Below, one piece after another: positions 24,003 through 34,451 of a stretch of DNA of 50,300 bases; position 1 is the first letter of the stretch, and every line of letters starts with the position of its first letter. Origin of the DNA: Zygnema cylindricum. Lineage: Eukaryota > Streptophyta > Zygnematophyceae > Zygnematales > Zygnemataceae. The notes below the pieces were generated by a model. The model had not been told where the DNA came from and did no database searches. It saw only the letters and a list, made by a program, of their open reading frames with translations. The position numbers were made by a program, and so were the translations under genes. The stretch covers positions 42,503 to 92,802 of the forward strand of contig JBBHKE010001230.1 of the NCBI GenBank assembly GCA_037447655.1, read 5' to 3'.

Positions 24003-24996
24003 TGGACAACAAAATACAGGAAGCCTCTAGATAGTATTTAACTAACCCACTTTAAGCCACGACCACTTCTGCCCAAGAAGGCAAACTGACAATTTGACTG
24101 CACCCCTGTGCAGCCTGGACTCCCCTGAGTCCGTAGCAAAAAGAATCACTCAAAACGGCCAACCAACCGATAAGTTATGAGGCACTAAAAATGCCAATTT
24201 GTACAAACTCTTAAAGGGAGAGGTGACTACCTACCAAAATTTTCTAAGTCCTGATTCCTTCTAATAACTTCTATCTACTGAAGTACGGACCGATCAAATT
24301 ACTGTACCGTACCAAAAGGTACTACTGCCGGTGTACCTTTTGTACGGCCTATGTACGACAAGGCTATTAAGTGGACGCGTGTCTGCTTTTTACTTGTCTG
24401 TACATTCCTCGGAATTCCTATGACCGAATGTCATCTCTCCACGTGGCTCCAGGTCATGCCACGTCACAAAACGCCAAGGTGACCACTCCGGGATTTCGGC
24501 GATGACGTGCGCCGTCGGATTCGTAATGAGACGTAATCGTAGCCGTTATAATTACTTGCGAGATATTTGTTTCGCTGTCGAACAAATGAATGTATTTATT
24601 CTGAAATGATGTCGTACTAAAACTGTATCTATGCACGCCGTATCTAGTTTTAGTTAAATGGATTTCTTACACTCTAAATATATATATATCTATCACACTC
24701 TATAGCATTTAGCATTGGTCCTAGTCTAGTAGGATAAAGCTGACCGCTATCGGCCAACTTGACAAACTGGAGGTACCGGGTTGAAATCCCGGGTCTGTCA
24801 GTACTATTTTTAGTAACCTACTAAAAATAACTGCCTGTTGAACTAAGGCAGCCATGGATCAACCACCCTCTCTATCCTTCAATGACTACAACAAGTATGG
24901 AGGCTAGAGAGAGGAGGTGGAGGCAGGCTGTTTGTCCTTTTCTTTTCCTAATATATTAAACCTAGAAAATACTATAGAAATCTATGAATTTCAACA
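23983..24996 (-). repeat. 5' LTR of element C
   Basis: 1014-bp LTR, TG...CA, same length as the 3' copy. It contains the tRNA-like segment on the plus strand at 24715-24802 (A-box-like at 24722, B-box-like GGTTGAAATCC at 24779, one base off consensus). Confidence 0.95.
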
Positions 24997-25211
24997 GTTG
25001 AACCATGGTTGCCTTAGTTTAATAGTTAGTTATTTTAGTAGGTTACTTAAAAGATACCTGACGGACCCAAGACTGTACCTACCGTCCGTCAGGTTAGCCG
25101 GTAATTGTCAGCTTTATCCTATTAGACTATGACCAATGCTAAATGCTATAGGGTATGATAGATATATATTTATTTAGGAGTAAATGAATTCATTTAACTG
25201 AAACTGTATAC
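24997..25211 (+). repeat. 5' LTR of element D, piece 2
   Basis: Continues from 18629 after the C target duplication and ends at GTATAC, where element B inserted. It matches 42032-42254 of D's 3' LTR. Confidence 0.9.
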
Positions 25212-26252
25212 TGTTGAAATAAGTAGTTTTTAATATATTTTTCTAGGTCTAAATTTATTAGAAAAGAAAAAGTAGGCAGCCTGCCTCTATCTCTTCTCTC
25301 TCTCTTGCCCCCATACTTGTTGTAGTCACTGAAGGAGAGAGAGAGAGAGCAATGGAGCCATGGCTGCCTCAACTCCATAGGAATGACTAAAGAGTGGCTT
25401 AAGCCACTCTCAACAAAAGGTTGAGTCCGGAAGGACTCAAACCCCTGACCGGTAGAACGCGGCGTAGCCGTTAGCTCTAACCAGTCTGTCGTAGAAGTCC
25501 GTTAGGAGATATAGGGTTTCATTAGTATTTAAACTATTGTAATGTACTAGATTCATTTAACTGAAACCCTCAACGCCACACATAGATACAGTTCTACGAA
25601 ATACGAAGTACTGTACTTGTTTGAAATGGATATCGCGCATTTTGTTTCGAAAGCGAAACAAATATCGCGCAAGTATTTATTACGGCCGAGATTGAATTTC
25701 ACGTCAAATCTAACGGCGCACATTATCGTCGAAATCCCGGAATGGTCATTTTGGCATTTAGTGACGTGGCATGACCTGGCGCCACGTGGGAAGACATCAT
25801 TCGGTCGCGGGAATTCCGAGGAACGTACGGACGAGTGGAAAGTGGACACGCGTCCACTTAATGGCCTTGTCGTACAGAGGCCGTACACAAAGTACATCGG
25901 CAGTAGTACTTTCTTGTAGTATACAGTTTTTTGATTGGTTCGTACAGGCAGTAGATAGGAGCTGTGAGAGGGAAGTAGGAAATACTAGGACTTAGGAAAA
26001 TTTAGGTAGATAGTCCTCTCTCTGAGAGTTTGTATAAATTGGCATCTTTGCCACCCTATAACTTATCGCCTGGTTGGCCTTTTTCAGTGATTCTTTTTTC
26101 TACGGACTCAGGGGAGTCCAGGCTACACAGGGTGCAGTCAAATTGTCAGTTTACCTTCTTGGGCAGCAGTGGTTGTGGCTTAAAGTGGGTTAGTTAAATA
26201 CTATCTAGAGGCTTCCTGTATTCTGTGGTCCAATGGAGGACACAGAATTGCA
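25212..26252 (+). repeat. 5' LTR of element B
   Basis: TGTTGAAATAAGTAG to AGAATTGCA. It contains a 20-bp perfect palindrome AGAGTGGCTTAAGCCACTCT (25391-25410), an antisense tRNA-like segment (about 25420-25500), a CACGTG at about 25793 and a TATA box at 26033. Confidence 0.95.
26033..26039 (+). promoter_or_regulatory. TATA box in the element B 5' LTR
   Basis: TATAAAT lies about 200 bp before the gag start. The same motif is at 31425-31431 in the 3' LTR, and TATAAAAG is at 44798 in element A. In several other LTRs the position reads TACAAA, a decayed TATA box. Confidence 0.6.
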
Positions 26253-27573
26253 GGTTATGGGCCCATCCTCTAGGGTGCCCACCTTCAATGGATCTGGGTT
26301 CATCTATTGGGAAGCCATGATGATGGGAGCTTTGTGTGAAAAACGATACTGGGGTATCGTCAGTGGACAAGTTAAACGTCCACCTTCGGGAACTCCACCA
26401 GGATTTGGGGGAGTAAGGTTTCCTGCAACAACGGCTGCCTCGGAGGAGGAGGCAGATGATGGAAACAGCAGTGTGTCCGAAAAGGGGAAAGGGAAGGAGA
26501 CACCCCTCACTCCTATTGCCACAGTATCGGGAGCGGCAATCGTGAAGACCGTGGAGAACGATACTCAAATGTGGGAGGATGTAAACATGGCTGCCAAGAA
26601 CTTCATTCTGAGGCACCTCACTCAAGGTTTGGCCACTCCTCATCTTCACATTTACAAGGCCGAGGAGTTGTGGGTGAGTTTGGTGGAAATTTATAGAGCT
26701 GGAACTATTCAGGAGCTCTAGTTGGCTGAGCAAAAGCTACTGAGTTACACTTACAAAGGAGGAAAGATGTTAGATTACTGTAATGATCTTTCTTGTTTGT
26801 ATACGGAAATGGAAAGTGCCGGGTGGATGGGTACAATGAAAATGAAAGTTAACACCCTTATCATGAAATTACCAAATGAGTTCGAAAACTTAGTGTACCG
26901 AGTAGAGGGAATGCCTGATAGTTCATGGAAATGGAACACAGTAGTCAGGATGATACTTGTGCAGGAAAACACAATGGAGATTAGAAGAGGAGGAAAGAGC
27001 ATTCAAGCTTTAGCATCAGGAGAGGACCGATGGGAAAAGGACCCGAAGAAACCTTATAGAGGGGAAAGAGATCATTCAGGGGGACAGAGGCCCCCAAAGG
27101 GTCTTTGTCATTATTGCAAAAAGCCGGGACACTTTATTGCAGATTGTGTCAAGCTATCAGAGCTGAGGCTCCAAGAGAACCGTGGATGGGGTTCTTCCGG
27201 AGGGAAGAAAAAGGCACTTGTGGTTACAAAAGTGTCAGGAGAAACCGAGGATGAGTCCTCTGAGGAGGATGGGGAGCTTCTTCTTGACGAGAGTTTGGAG
27301 GAGAAGGAGATTCCTCGGAGGCAGAAGTGTGCCCTTGGAGCCATCCGGGAAGCTCCACAGGAAGGATGGATCATCGACTCAGGTGCATCCATGCATATGT
27401 GTCGTGATAAAGAACTCTTCACTAAGTTAAGAAAGATTCCTACTGTAGAGATAGGGTATGGGGATGGGAGAGTGGTTACTACAGATCTAGTGGGATCAGT
27501 AGATCTGAAAGTCTTAGTGGAGGGTAAGACTTCTATACTTACATTCTGTACTTTACATTCCTCAGCTGAATAA
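26233..27573 (+). CDS. Element B gag and protease (one internal stop)
   Basis: Starts at an ATG 20 nt inside the LTR and reads through the primer-binding site. The gag domain (NFILRHLTQGLATPHLHIYK) is typical of copia gag. The frame is open except for a single TAG at 26719-26721 where relatives have CAG (Gln). The zinc knuckle CHYCKKPGHFIADC (27106-27147) is intact and would bind the element RNA. The protease active site DSGAS is at 27376. The frame ends at 27573 because of a small deletion just before the LYIPQLS block. Gag would form the particle and the protease would cut the polyprotein; with the stop, full-length product is unlikely. Confidence 0.85.
26253..26268 (+). other. Primer-binding site of element B
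   Basis: GGTTATGGGCCCATCC directly after the 5' LTR. The first 13 bases are a perfect complement of the initiator tRNA-Met anticodon stem-loop. Confidence 0.8.
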
Positions 27574-27592
27574 ATATCCTGTCTCTACGTCT

Positions 27593-29341
27593 GTGTTAGA
27601 TGACAAAGAGTTTGATACCTTCACCAGAAAAGGAGTCTTTACAGCTAAGTATGGGGATGAAGTTTACTTCACAGCAGATAAGGGTCGCCAAGGAATGTTT
27701 AGGCTTAACTTGAGTAATGAAAAGAAGAATGCTTACTATGTTGGTGTTTCTAAGGTGATGATTTGGAATAAGCGGTTGGGGCATGTGCATTTTGATAGGT
27801 TAAGGGAAATGAAAAAACTTGGGGTAGTAGATGGCATTCAGTTTGAGGATAATGAAATGATGGATGATTGTAGTGGTTTTGCTCAAGGTAAGGCTCATAA
27901 ACTTCCCTTTCCCAAAGCCGCCACATATAGAGGTGAGAAAGTGTTAGATTTGGTCCACACAGATATTTGGGGACCCGCAAAAGTACCTTCGGTTGGAGGA
28001 AAGAGGTTTATGATGACAATAACTGATGAATGGTCTAGATACTCTAGAGTCTACTTTCTGAAAACAAAGTCTGAAGCATCAACTTACTTCAAAGAATATA
28101 AAGCTTGGAGTGAGAAGTTGCATGAAACCCCCATTAAGAGGATAAGGAGTGATAATGGGGGGGAATATACCTCTAACGAGTTTGAGGAATATTTGAGAGA
28201 TGAGGGAGTGCAGCACCAGAAATCTGTACCATATAACCCAGAACAAAATGGGGTAGCTGAGAGGTTGAATAGAACACTAGGAGACAGTGCATGCAGTATG
28301 TTGGCAGACAAGAAAATAGGAAAGAGATTTTGGGCAGAGGCAATGAACTGTGCCAACTATATTAAAAATAGAGTCCTTACCTCAACTGTAAAGGGAGTGA
28401 CACCTTATGAGAGATGGGTTGGAAGGAAACCACATATCTCACACCTTAAAGTATTTGGTAGCCAAGTTTACAGTCTTGACACGGATAGGAAAAACTGGAA
28501 ACTAGATGCTAAGGGAAAACCTGGATACTTTGTGGGATATGATGAGGATGTTAAGGGATATAGAGTCTATGACTTAGCAAAGAAAGATATCATTCTGGTC
28601 AAACACTTAGTTGTCATGGATGAAGGGAAGTCATTTGACCCCTTCAAATATACAAAGAAGATAAGGATCAGATTTGAGTCCGAAAGTGAGGAGAACTCAG
28701 TCGTTCCCGAAAAAGACATGAGTGAAACTGTGATTACAGATTCAGGGGAGATCGAAGATACAGGAGACTCACCGGAAACCTCACATACTCCTATGGACTT
28801 CGAGGAGATGGGAGAAGCGGGACAAGATACGGTTTTTATGGACAGGGGAGCTGAAGAGACAGTGAGAAGAAATCCAAGACTTCCATCCATTCCAGCTTCG
28901 GAGTTTGAGGGAGGAAGGAGGAGCAGCAAAAGGATACAGGAAAAACAAGCTGCCCATAAGGTAACTAAGCTATCTCACCCAGATGAGCCTCAGTCTTACT
29001 TAGAGGCAGTGAATAGTCCAGAGAAAGAAAGATGGATTAGAGCCATAAATGATGAGATGGCTTCTATCATGGAAGCAAATACTTGGGAACTGGCGGATTG
29101 CCCTCGAGACAGAAAACCTATTGGATGTAAATGGGTATTTAAACTAAAACTGAACCCAGATAATACAATTGAGTGGTATAAGGCTCGATTGGTAGCGAAG
29201 GGGTTCACCCAAAAAGAGGGGATTGACTATGAGGAGACCTTTGCTCCAGTTGTTCGGTTCCCATCGGTAAGGATTCTCGGTAAGGATTCTCCTCAGTCTG
29301 GCCGCAGCGGAAGACATGGAAATTCACCAGATGGATATTAA
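27593..29341 (+). CDS. Element B integrase and RT N-terminal part
   Basis: A 582-codon open frame. It begins in the protease-integrase linker and has a pre-integrase block (NKRLGHVHFDRL) with zinc-binding His/Cys, although one Cys of the CxxC (DCSGFAQGK) is Phe. The integrase core has HTDIWGP, SDNGGEY and NGVAERLNR, so the catalytic D, D and E are present. The GKPGYFVGYDEDVKGYRVYD block and the start of RT (CKWVFKLKLNPDNT, KGFTQKEGIDYEETFAPVV) follow. It ends where a 13-bp duplication at 29265-29290 shifts the frame within RT. The integrase inserts element cDNA into host DNA. Confidence 0.9.
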   Translation: MLDDKEFDTFTRKGVFTAKYGDEVYFTADKGRQGMFRLNLSNEKKNAYYVGVSKVMIWNKRLGHVHFDRLREMKKLGVVDGIQFEDNEMMDDCSGFAQGKAHKLPFPKAATYRGEKVLDLVHTDIWGPAKVPSVGGKRFMMTITDEWSRYSRVYFLKTKSEASTYFKEYKAWSEKLHETPIKRIRSDNGGEYTSNEFEEYLRDEGVQHQKSVPYNPEQNGVAERLNRTLGDSACSMLADKKIGKRFWAEAMNCANYIKNRVLTSTVKGVTPYERWVGRKPHISHLKVFGSQVYSLDTDRKNWKLDAKGKPGYFVGYDEDVKGYRVYDLAKKDIILVKHLVVMDEGKSFDPFKYTKKIRIRFESESEENSVVPEKDMSETVITDSGEIEDTGDSPETSHTPMDFEEMGEAGQDTVFMDRGAEETVRRNPRLPSIPASEFEGGRRSSKRIQEKQAAHKVTKLSHPDEPQSYLEAVNSPEKERWIRAINDEMASIMEANTWELADCPRDRKPIGCKWVFKLKLNPDNTIEWYKARLVAKGFTQKEGIDYEETFAPVVRFPSVRILGKDSPQSGRSGRHGNSPDGY

Positions 29342-30590
29342 GACTGCTTTTCTTAATGGTGAGTTAGAGGAAGAAATTTTTATGAGGCAACCCGAGGGGT
29401 TTGTGGAAGAAGGAGAAGAGAGCAAAGTGTGCAGGCTCATAAAGTCCTTATATGGACTGAAACAGGCTCCCCGACAGTGGAATAAGAAACTAGATGAGTT
29501 TCTCACCGATCTGGGATACATCCGGATCAGCTCTGACCATTCTATCTATATGTTTGAAGATGAGAATGGTGTCATTTTTATTGCAATTTATGTGGATGAT
29601 CTGCTTGTGTTAAGTAAGTCTTTAGATAATATAAATAGGCTAAAGAAAGATCTTAGGGGCAGATTTGATATGAAGGATTTAGGGGAGGCAAAATATATTT
29701 TGGGGATCCAAATGGAGAGAGATAGGGGGAAGAAGATTATCAAACTTACTCAGAAAGAAGCAATAGGTAATATGCTTGAGAAATTCCAGATCGAAAATGC
29801 TAACAGTTGTACCACTCCCATGGACTTGAAAAAAAGAAGTGATGGGAGTGTAGAAGGAGGAGTGATGATCTTAGACGATCAGATGAGTCCAGAGGAGAGA
29901 GAGTTCATGAAGTCTATCCCTTATAGACAGGTTGTAGGGAGCTTAATCTATTTTATGAATAGTACCAGGCCGGACATAGCGGCGGCAGTTGGTGTACTCA
30001 GTAGGAGTCTTAATGATCCTAGGAAGAGGGATTGGGAGGCAGCCAAGAGAGTCATGAGATATCTGGTGGGAACTAGAGAGTTATGGTTGCATTTGGGAGG
30101 GGAGCACACTGACATCACTACTTGGAGTGATGCCAGTTATGGGGACGCACCTATGAGACGATGCACTTCTGGGTATGTGTTGTATGTTGGGGAAGGTGCT
30201 TGCTGTTGGAGCAGTAAGCAACAAAAGGTGGTTGCTCAGTCTACTATGGAGGCTAAGTATATGGCGTCTTGTTCTGCTGTGAAAGAACTAATGTGGGTGA
30301 AGTCATTATTGCAAGAACTGGGATATATGAAGGAGGGAGTGCATGAAATCTTTTGCGATAATCAAGCTGCAATCGCAATCGCAGCCAATCCAAAACATCA
30401 TTTCAAAGCAAAACATATGGACATAAGATTAAGCTTCGTAAGAGAAAAAGTTGAAAATAAAATTTTAAATCTTGTGTATAGACCTGATGAAGAAATGGTG
30501 GCTGACATGATGACAAAACCTGTGCCCTCTCCTAAATTAAAATATTGTCGGGAGAAATGCGGGTTAAAAGAAAAATTAAAATTTGACTAG
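29316..30590 (+). CDS. Element B reverse transcriptase and RNase H
   Basis: A 424-codon frame from just after the 13-bp duplication to TAG at 30588-30590. RT shows KTAFLNGELEEEIFMRQPEG, YGLKQAPRQWN and the catalytic YVDD at 29589-29600, so the polymerase core is intact. A copia-type RNase H follows, with STRPDIAAAVG, a W-S-D-A-S-Y stretch, MEAKYMASC and DNQAAIAIA. The purine tract begins directly after the stop. Together these would copy element RNA into cDNA; the frame is cut off from the gag start by the upstream frameshifts. Confidence 0.9.
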   Translation: MEIHQMDIKTAFLNGELEEEIFMRQPEGFVEEGEESKVCRLIKSLYGLKQAPRQWNKKLDEFLTDLGYIRISSDHSIYMFEDENGVIFIAIYVDDLLVLSKSLDNINRLKKDLRGRFDMKDLGEAKYILGIQMERDRGKKIIKLTQKEAIGNMLEKFQIENANSCTTPMDLKKRSDGSVEGGVMILDDQMSPEEREFMKSIPYRQVVGSLIYFMNSTRPDIAAAVGVLSRSLNDPRKRDWEAAKRVMRYLVGTRELWLHLGGEHTDITTWSDASYGDAPMRRCTSGYVLYVGEGACCWSSKQQKVVAQSTMEAKYMASCSAVKELMWVKSLLQELGYMKEGVHEIFCDNQAAIAIAANPKHHFKAKHMDIRLSFVREKVENKILNLVYRPDEEMVADMMTKPVPSPKLKYCREKCGLKEKLKFD

Positions 30591-30603
30591 AAAATAAGGG
30601 GAG

Positions 30604-31645
30604 TGTTGAAATAAGTAGTTTTTAATATATTTTTCTAGGTCTAAATTTATTAGAAAAGAAAAATTAGGCAGCCTGCCTCTATCTCTTCTCTCTCTCTCGC
30701 CCCCATACTTGTTGTAGTCACTGAAGAAGAGAGAGAGAGAGCAATGGAGCCATGGCTGCCTCAACTCCATAGGAAGGACTAAAGAGTGGCTTAAGCCACT
30801 CTCAACAAAAGGTTGAGTCCGGAAGGACTCGAACCCCCGACCGGTAGAGCGCGGCGTAGCCGTTAGCTCTAACCAGTCTGTCGTAGAAGTCCGTTAGGAG
30901 ATATAGGGTTTCATTAGTATTTAAACTATTGTAATGTACTAGATTCATTTTACTGAAACCCTAAACGCCACACATAGATACAGTTCTACGAAATACGAAG
31001 TACTGTACTTGTTTGAAATGGATATCGCGCATTTTGTTTCGAAAGCGAAACAAATATCGCGCAAGTATTTATTACGGCCGAGATTGAATTTCACGTCAAA
31101 TCTAACGGCGCACATTATCGCCGAAATCCCTGTATGGTCATTTTGGCATTTAGTGACGTGGCATGACCTGGCGCCAAGTGGGAAGACATCATTCGGTCGC
31201 GGGAATTCCGAGGAACGTACGGACGAGTGGAAAGTGGACACGCGTCCACTTAATGGCCTTGTCGTACAGAGGCCGTACAGAAAGTACATCGGCAGTAGTA
31301 CTTTCTTGTACTATACAGTTTTTTGATTGGTTCGTACAGGCAGTAGATAGGAGCTGTGAGAGGGAAGTAGGAAAAACTAGGACTTAGGAAAATTTAGGTA
31401 GATAGTCCTCTCTCTGAGAGTTTGTATAAATTGGCATCTTTGCCACCCTATAACTTATCGCCTGGTTGGCCTTTTTCAGTGATTCTTTTTTCTACGAACT
31501 CAGGGGAGTCCAGGCTACACAGGGGTGCAGTCAAATTGTGAGTTTGCCTTCTTGGGCAGCAGTGGTTGTGGCTTAAAGTGGGTTAGTTAAATACTATCTA
31601 GAGGCTTCCTGTATTCTGTGGTCCAATGGAGGACACAGAATTGCA
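30604..31645 (+). repeat. 3' LTR of element B
   Basis: 1042 bp. The palindrome is at 30783-30802. The antisense tRNA-like segment is at about 30810-30893, with an exact B-box on the minus strand (plus-strand GGACTCGAACC, 30825-30835). TATAAAT is at 31425. Confidence 0.95.
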
Positions 31646-32289
31646 TATACGGCATGCATAGATACTTTTTTGTAAAAGTACAACGTACGATACTATTTTG
31701 AAATGGATACCACGCAAGTATTTATGACGGCTAAGATTACGTTTTGGTTCATATCCGACGGCGCACATCATCGTCGAGATCCTAGAATGGTCACTTTGGC
31801 GTTTAGTGACGTGGCATGACCTGGCGCCACGTAGAGAGATAACATTCGGTTGCGGGAATTCCGAGGAACGTACGGACGAGTGAAAAGTGGACACGCGTCC
31901 GCTTAATAGCCTTGTCGTACATAGGTCATAGAAAAGGTACACCGGCAGTAGTACTTTTTGGTACGGTACAGTATTATGATTGGTCCGTACTTTAGTAGAT
32001 AGGAGTTATTTGAGGGAATCAGGACTTAAAAATTTTTGGTAGGCAGTCACCTCTCTCTTTGAGAGTTTGTACAAATTGACATTTTACTACCTCATAACTT
32101 ATCAGCTGGTTGGCCGTTTTTAGTGATTCTTTTTGCTACAGACTCAGGGGAGTTCAGGCTGCACAGGGTTGCAGTCAAATTGTCAGTTTTCCTTCTTGGG
32201 CAGCAATGGTTATGGCTTCAAGTGGGTTGGTTAAATACTATCTACAGGCTTCCTATATTCTTTAGTCCAATGGAGGACACAGAATTGCA
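31646..32289 (+). repeat. 5' LTR of element D, piece 3
   Basis: Starts with the second TATAC target copy and runs to AGAATTGCA before the primer site. It matches 42250-42891 of D's 3' LTR. Confidence 0.9.
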
Positions 32290-33334
32290 AGTTATGGGCC
32301 CACCCTCTAGGGTGCCCACCTTCAATGGATTTGGGTTCATCTATTGGGAAGCCATGATGATGGGAGCTTTGTGTGAAAAACGATACTGGGTTATCGTCAG
32401 TGGACAAGTGAAACGTCCACCTTCGGGAACTCCTCCAGGATTTGGAGGAGTAAGGTTTCCTACAGCAACAACTGCCTCAGCGGATGAAGCAGATGATGGG
32501 GACAGCAGTGTGTCCGAAAAGGGGAAAGGGAAGGAGACACCCCTCACTCCTATTGCCACAGTATCGGGAGCGGCGATTGTGAAGACCGTGGAGAACGATA
32601 CTCAAATGTGGGAGGATGTAAACATGGCTGCCAAGAACTTCATTCTGAGGCACCTCACTCAAGCTTTGGCCACCCCTCATCTTCACATTTACTAGGCCGA
32701 GGAGTTGTGGGTAAGTTTGGGGAGATTTATAGAGCTGGAACTATTTAGGAGCTTCAGTTGGTTGAGCAAAAACTAGTGAGTTACACTTATAAAGGAGGAA
32801 AAAGGTTAGATTACTGTAATGATCTTTCTTGTTTGTATATAAAGATGGAAAGTGTCGGGTGGACATGTACAATGAAAATGAAAGTTAACACCCTTATCAT
32901 GAAGTTACCAGATGAGTACGAGAACATAGTGTAGCAAGTTCAAGAAATGCCTATTGGTTCATGGAAATGGAACACAGTGGTCAAGATGATACTTGTGCAG
33001 GAAAACACAATGGAGATTAGGAGAGGAGGAAAGAGCATTCAAGCTCTAGCAGCAGGAGGGGACCGAGGGGGGAAGGACTCGAATAAACCATATAAAGGGA
33101 AAACATATCATTTTGGAGGACCGAGGCCCCCAAAGGGTTTTTGTCATTTTTGCAAAATGCCAGGACACTTCATCGCAGATTGTGTGAAGCTGTCAAAGTT
33201 GAGGCTCCAAGAAAACTGTGGAGTGGGTTCTTCTTGAGGGATGAAAAAGACACTTGTGGTTAAAAATGTGACAGGAGAAATCGAGGATGAGTCTTCTGAG
33301 GAGGATGGGGAGCTTCTTCTTGAGGAGAGTCTGG
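32270..33334 (+). pseudogene. Element D gag, interrupted
   Basis: The ATG lies 20 nt inside the LTR. Gag is open to a TAG at 32693 and then shows a second TAG near 32746 and TAG at 32932. The zinc knuckle CHFCKMPGHFIADC is kept near 33140, followed by a TGA at 33235. Element E is inserted in the linker before protease at 33335. The early part is also preceded by an in-frame stretch within the LTR from 32123. Confidence 0.85.
32290..32304 (+). other. Primer-binding site of element D
   Basis: AGTTATGGGCCCACC directly after the LTR. It matches the initiator tRNA-Met anticodon stem-loop except for the first base. Confidence 0.75.
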
Positions 33335-34451
33335 TGTAGAAATTAATGGTCTTTTTAAAGTATTTTCTAGGTCTGAATAGAAATAAGAAAGAAGCCGAGG
33401 CAGTCTATCTCTAACTTCTCTCTCCAACTTCTTGAATAGAAATAAGAAAGAAGGCGAGGCAGTCTATCTCTAACTTCTCTCTCCAACTTCTTAAACTTGT
33501 CGCAGTCATTGAGAAATTGGAGAAGGAGCTAGAGCCATGGCTACCTAGGCTATCCAGAGGTTTACGGGAAAATATATTTTAGTTAGGGGTTTAATTTACT
33601 AAAAGATATGTACCGGCGACAGGATTTGATCCTGGTACCTGCCTGCCGGCAGACAGCCCAGTAGCCGGTAGCCTTAGTCGTTAAGTCTAGGAGTAGTGTT
33701 ATGTACTATATGGTTTGACAATTACTTAAACATTTATACGTAGGATAGTTCATTTAACTGTAACTGACTACGGGAGACATATATCCAGTAAATGTAAAAG
33801 TACGGATTTTGGTACAGATAAGAAACGAATACCGCGCATTTAATTCTTTAGTGAAACGAATACCGCGCATGTATTTATTACGGCTACGATTAAATGTAAA
33901 TTTAATCGGACGGTCGGAATTAACGCCGAGATCGCGGAAGAGGATTTCCGCAGTTTGTGGTCATCGCCACATCGAATGACACGTGGCGGAATGACATTGG
34001 ATCGCGGCATCTCCGTGGTTAAGGGAGCGAATCCTGACATACCACGTGTCGACATTTAGGCCATGTCGTACAATGGCCGTGCATAAAGTACACCGACAGC
34101 TGTACTTTTGTGTACGAAACTGAAATCTGATTGGCTCCGTACATCAGTAGATAGAGTCTGTGAGAGAGATAGGAGTTAGAAAAATTAGAAGTTAGGACCC
34201 TCTCTCCTAGAGAGCTTCTGTACAAAAGGTCAACTTTGACCCTCCAAAACTAACTGCTCAGGGGAGCAAATTCAGAGATTCTTTTTGCTATCGACTCAGG
34301 GGAGTCTTATCTTCACAGGGGTGAAGTAGGTCAGTGTTTTTGTCTGCCACGGTGGCAGTTATTTTTGCTGAAACACAAAGGGGTGAGGGTTATCCTAGAG
34401 GCTTCTTGGAAGCTGTCCACTCTGAGGACTTATGGAGGTCTCAGAGTTTCA
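33335..34451 (+). repeat. 5' LTR of element E
   Basis: Ends GAGTTTCA. It contains a tandem 60-bp duplication near 33375-33494. The antisense tRNA-like segment is at about 33610-33690, with GGATTTGATCC at 33622. Confidence 0.95.

Larger units (their letters stand above)
18630..24996 (-). mobile_element. Ty1/copia element C, structurally complete, reverse orientation
   Basis: A 6367-bp element on the minus strand with 1014-bp LTRs at both ends (5' LTR 24996-23983, 3' LTR 19643-18630) and a 5-bp target duplication GTTGA (18625-18629 and 24997-25001). The purine tract is at 19644-19656 (minus) and the primer site at 23982-23968. It inserted into the 5' LTR of element D, whose LTR is of the same subfamily. 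The coding region carries several stops and frameshifts. Confidence 0.95.
25212..31645 (+). mobile_element. Ty1/copia element B, structurally complete
   Basis: A 6434-bp plus-strand element. Its LTRs are 25212-26252 (1041 bp) and 30604-31645 (1042 bp), with target duplication TATAC on both sides. Primer site 26253-26268; purine tract 30591-30603 directly after the pol stop. The two LTRs differ at roughly 20 positions by eye, about 2 percent, so it is among the younger insertions. Coding needs one stop and two frameshifts to be bypassed. Confidence 0.95.

Noticed and set aside
25617-25919. 100-codon sense frame in the B LTRs
   Set aside because: It overlaps the antisense frame in the same LTR and runs through the promoter part of the LTR. 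It has no Gag or Pol similarity.
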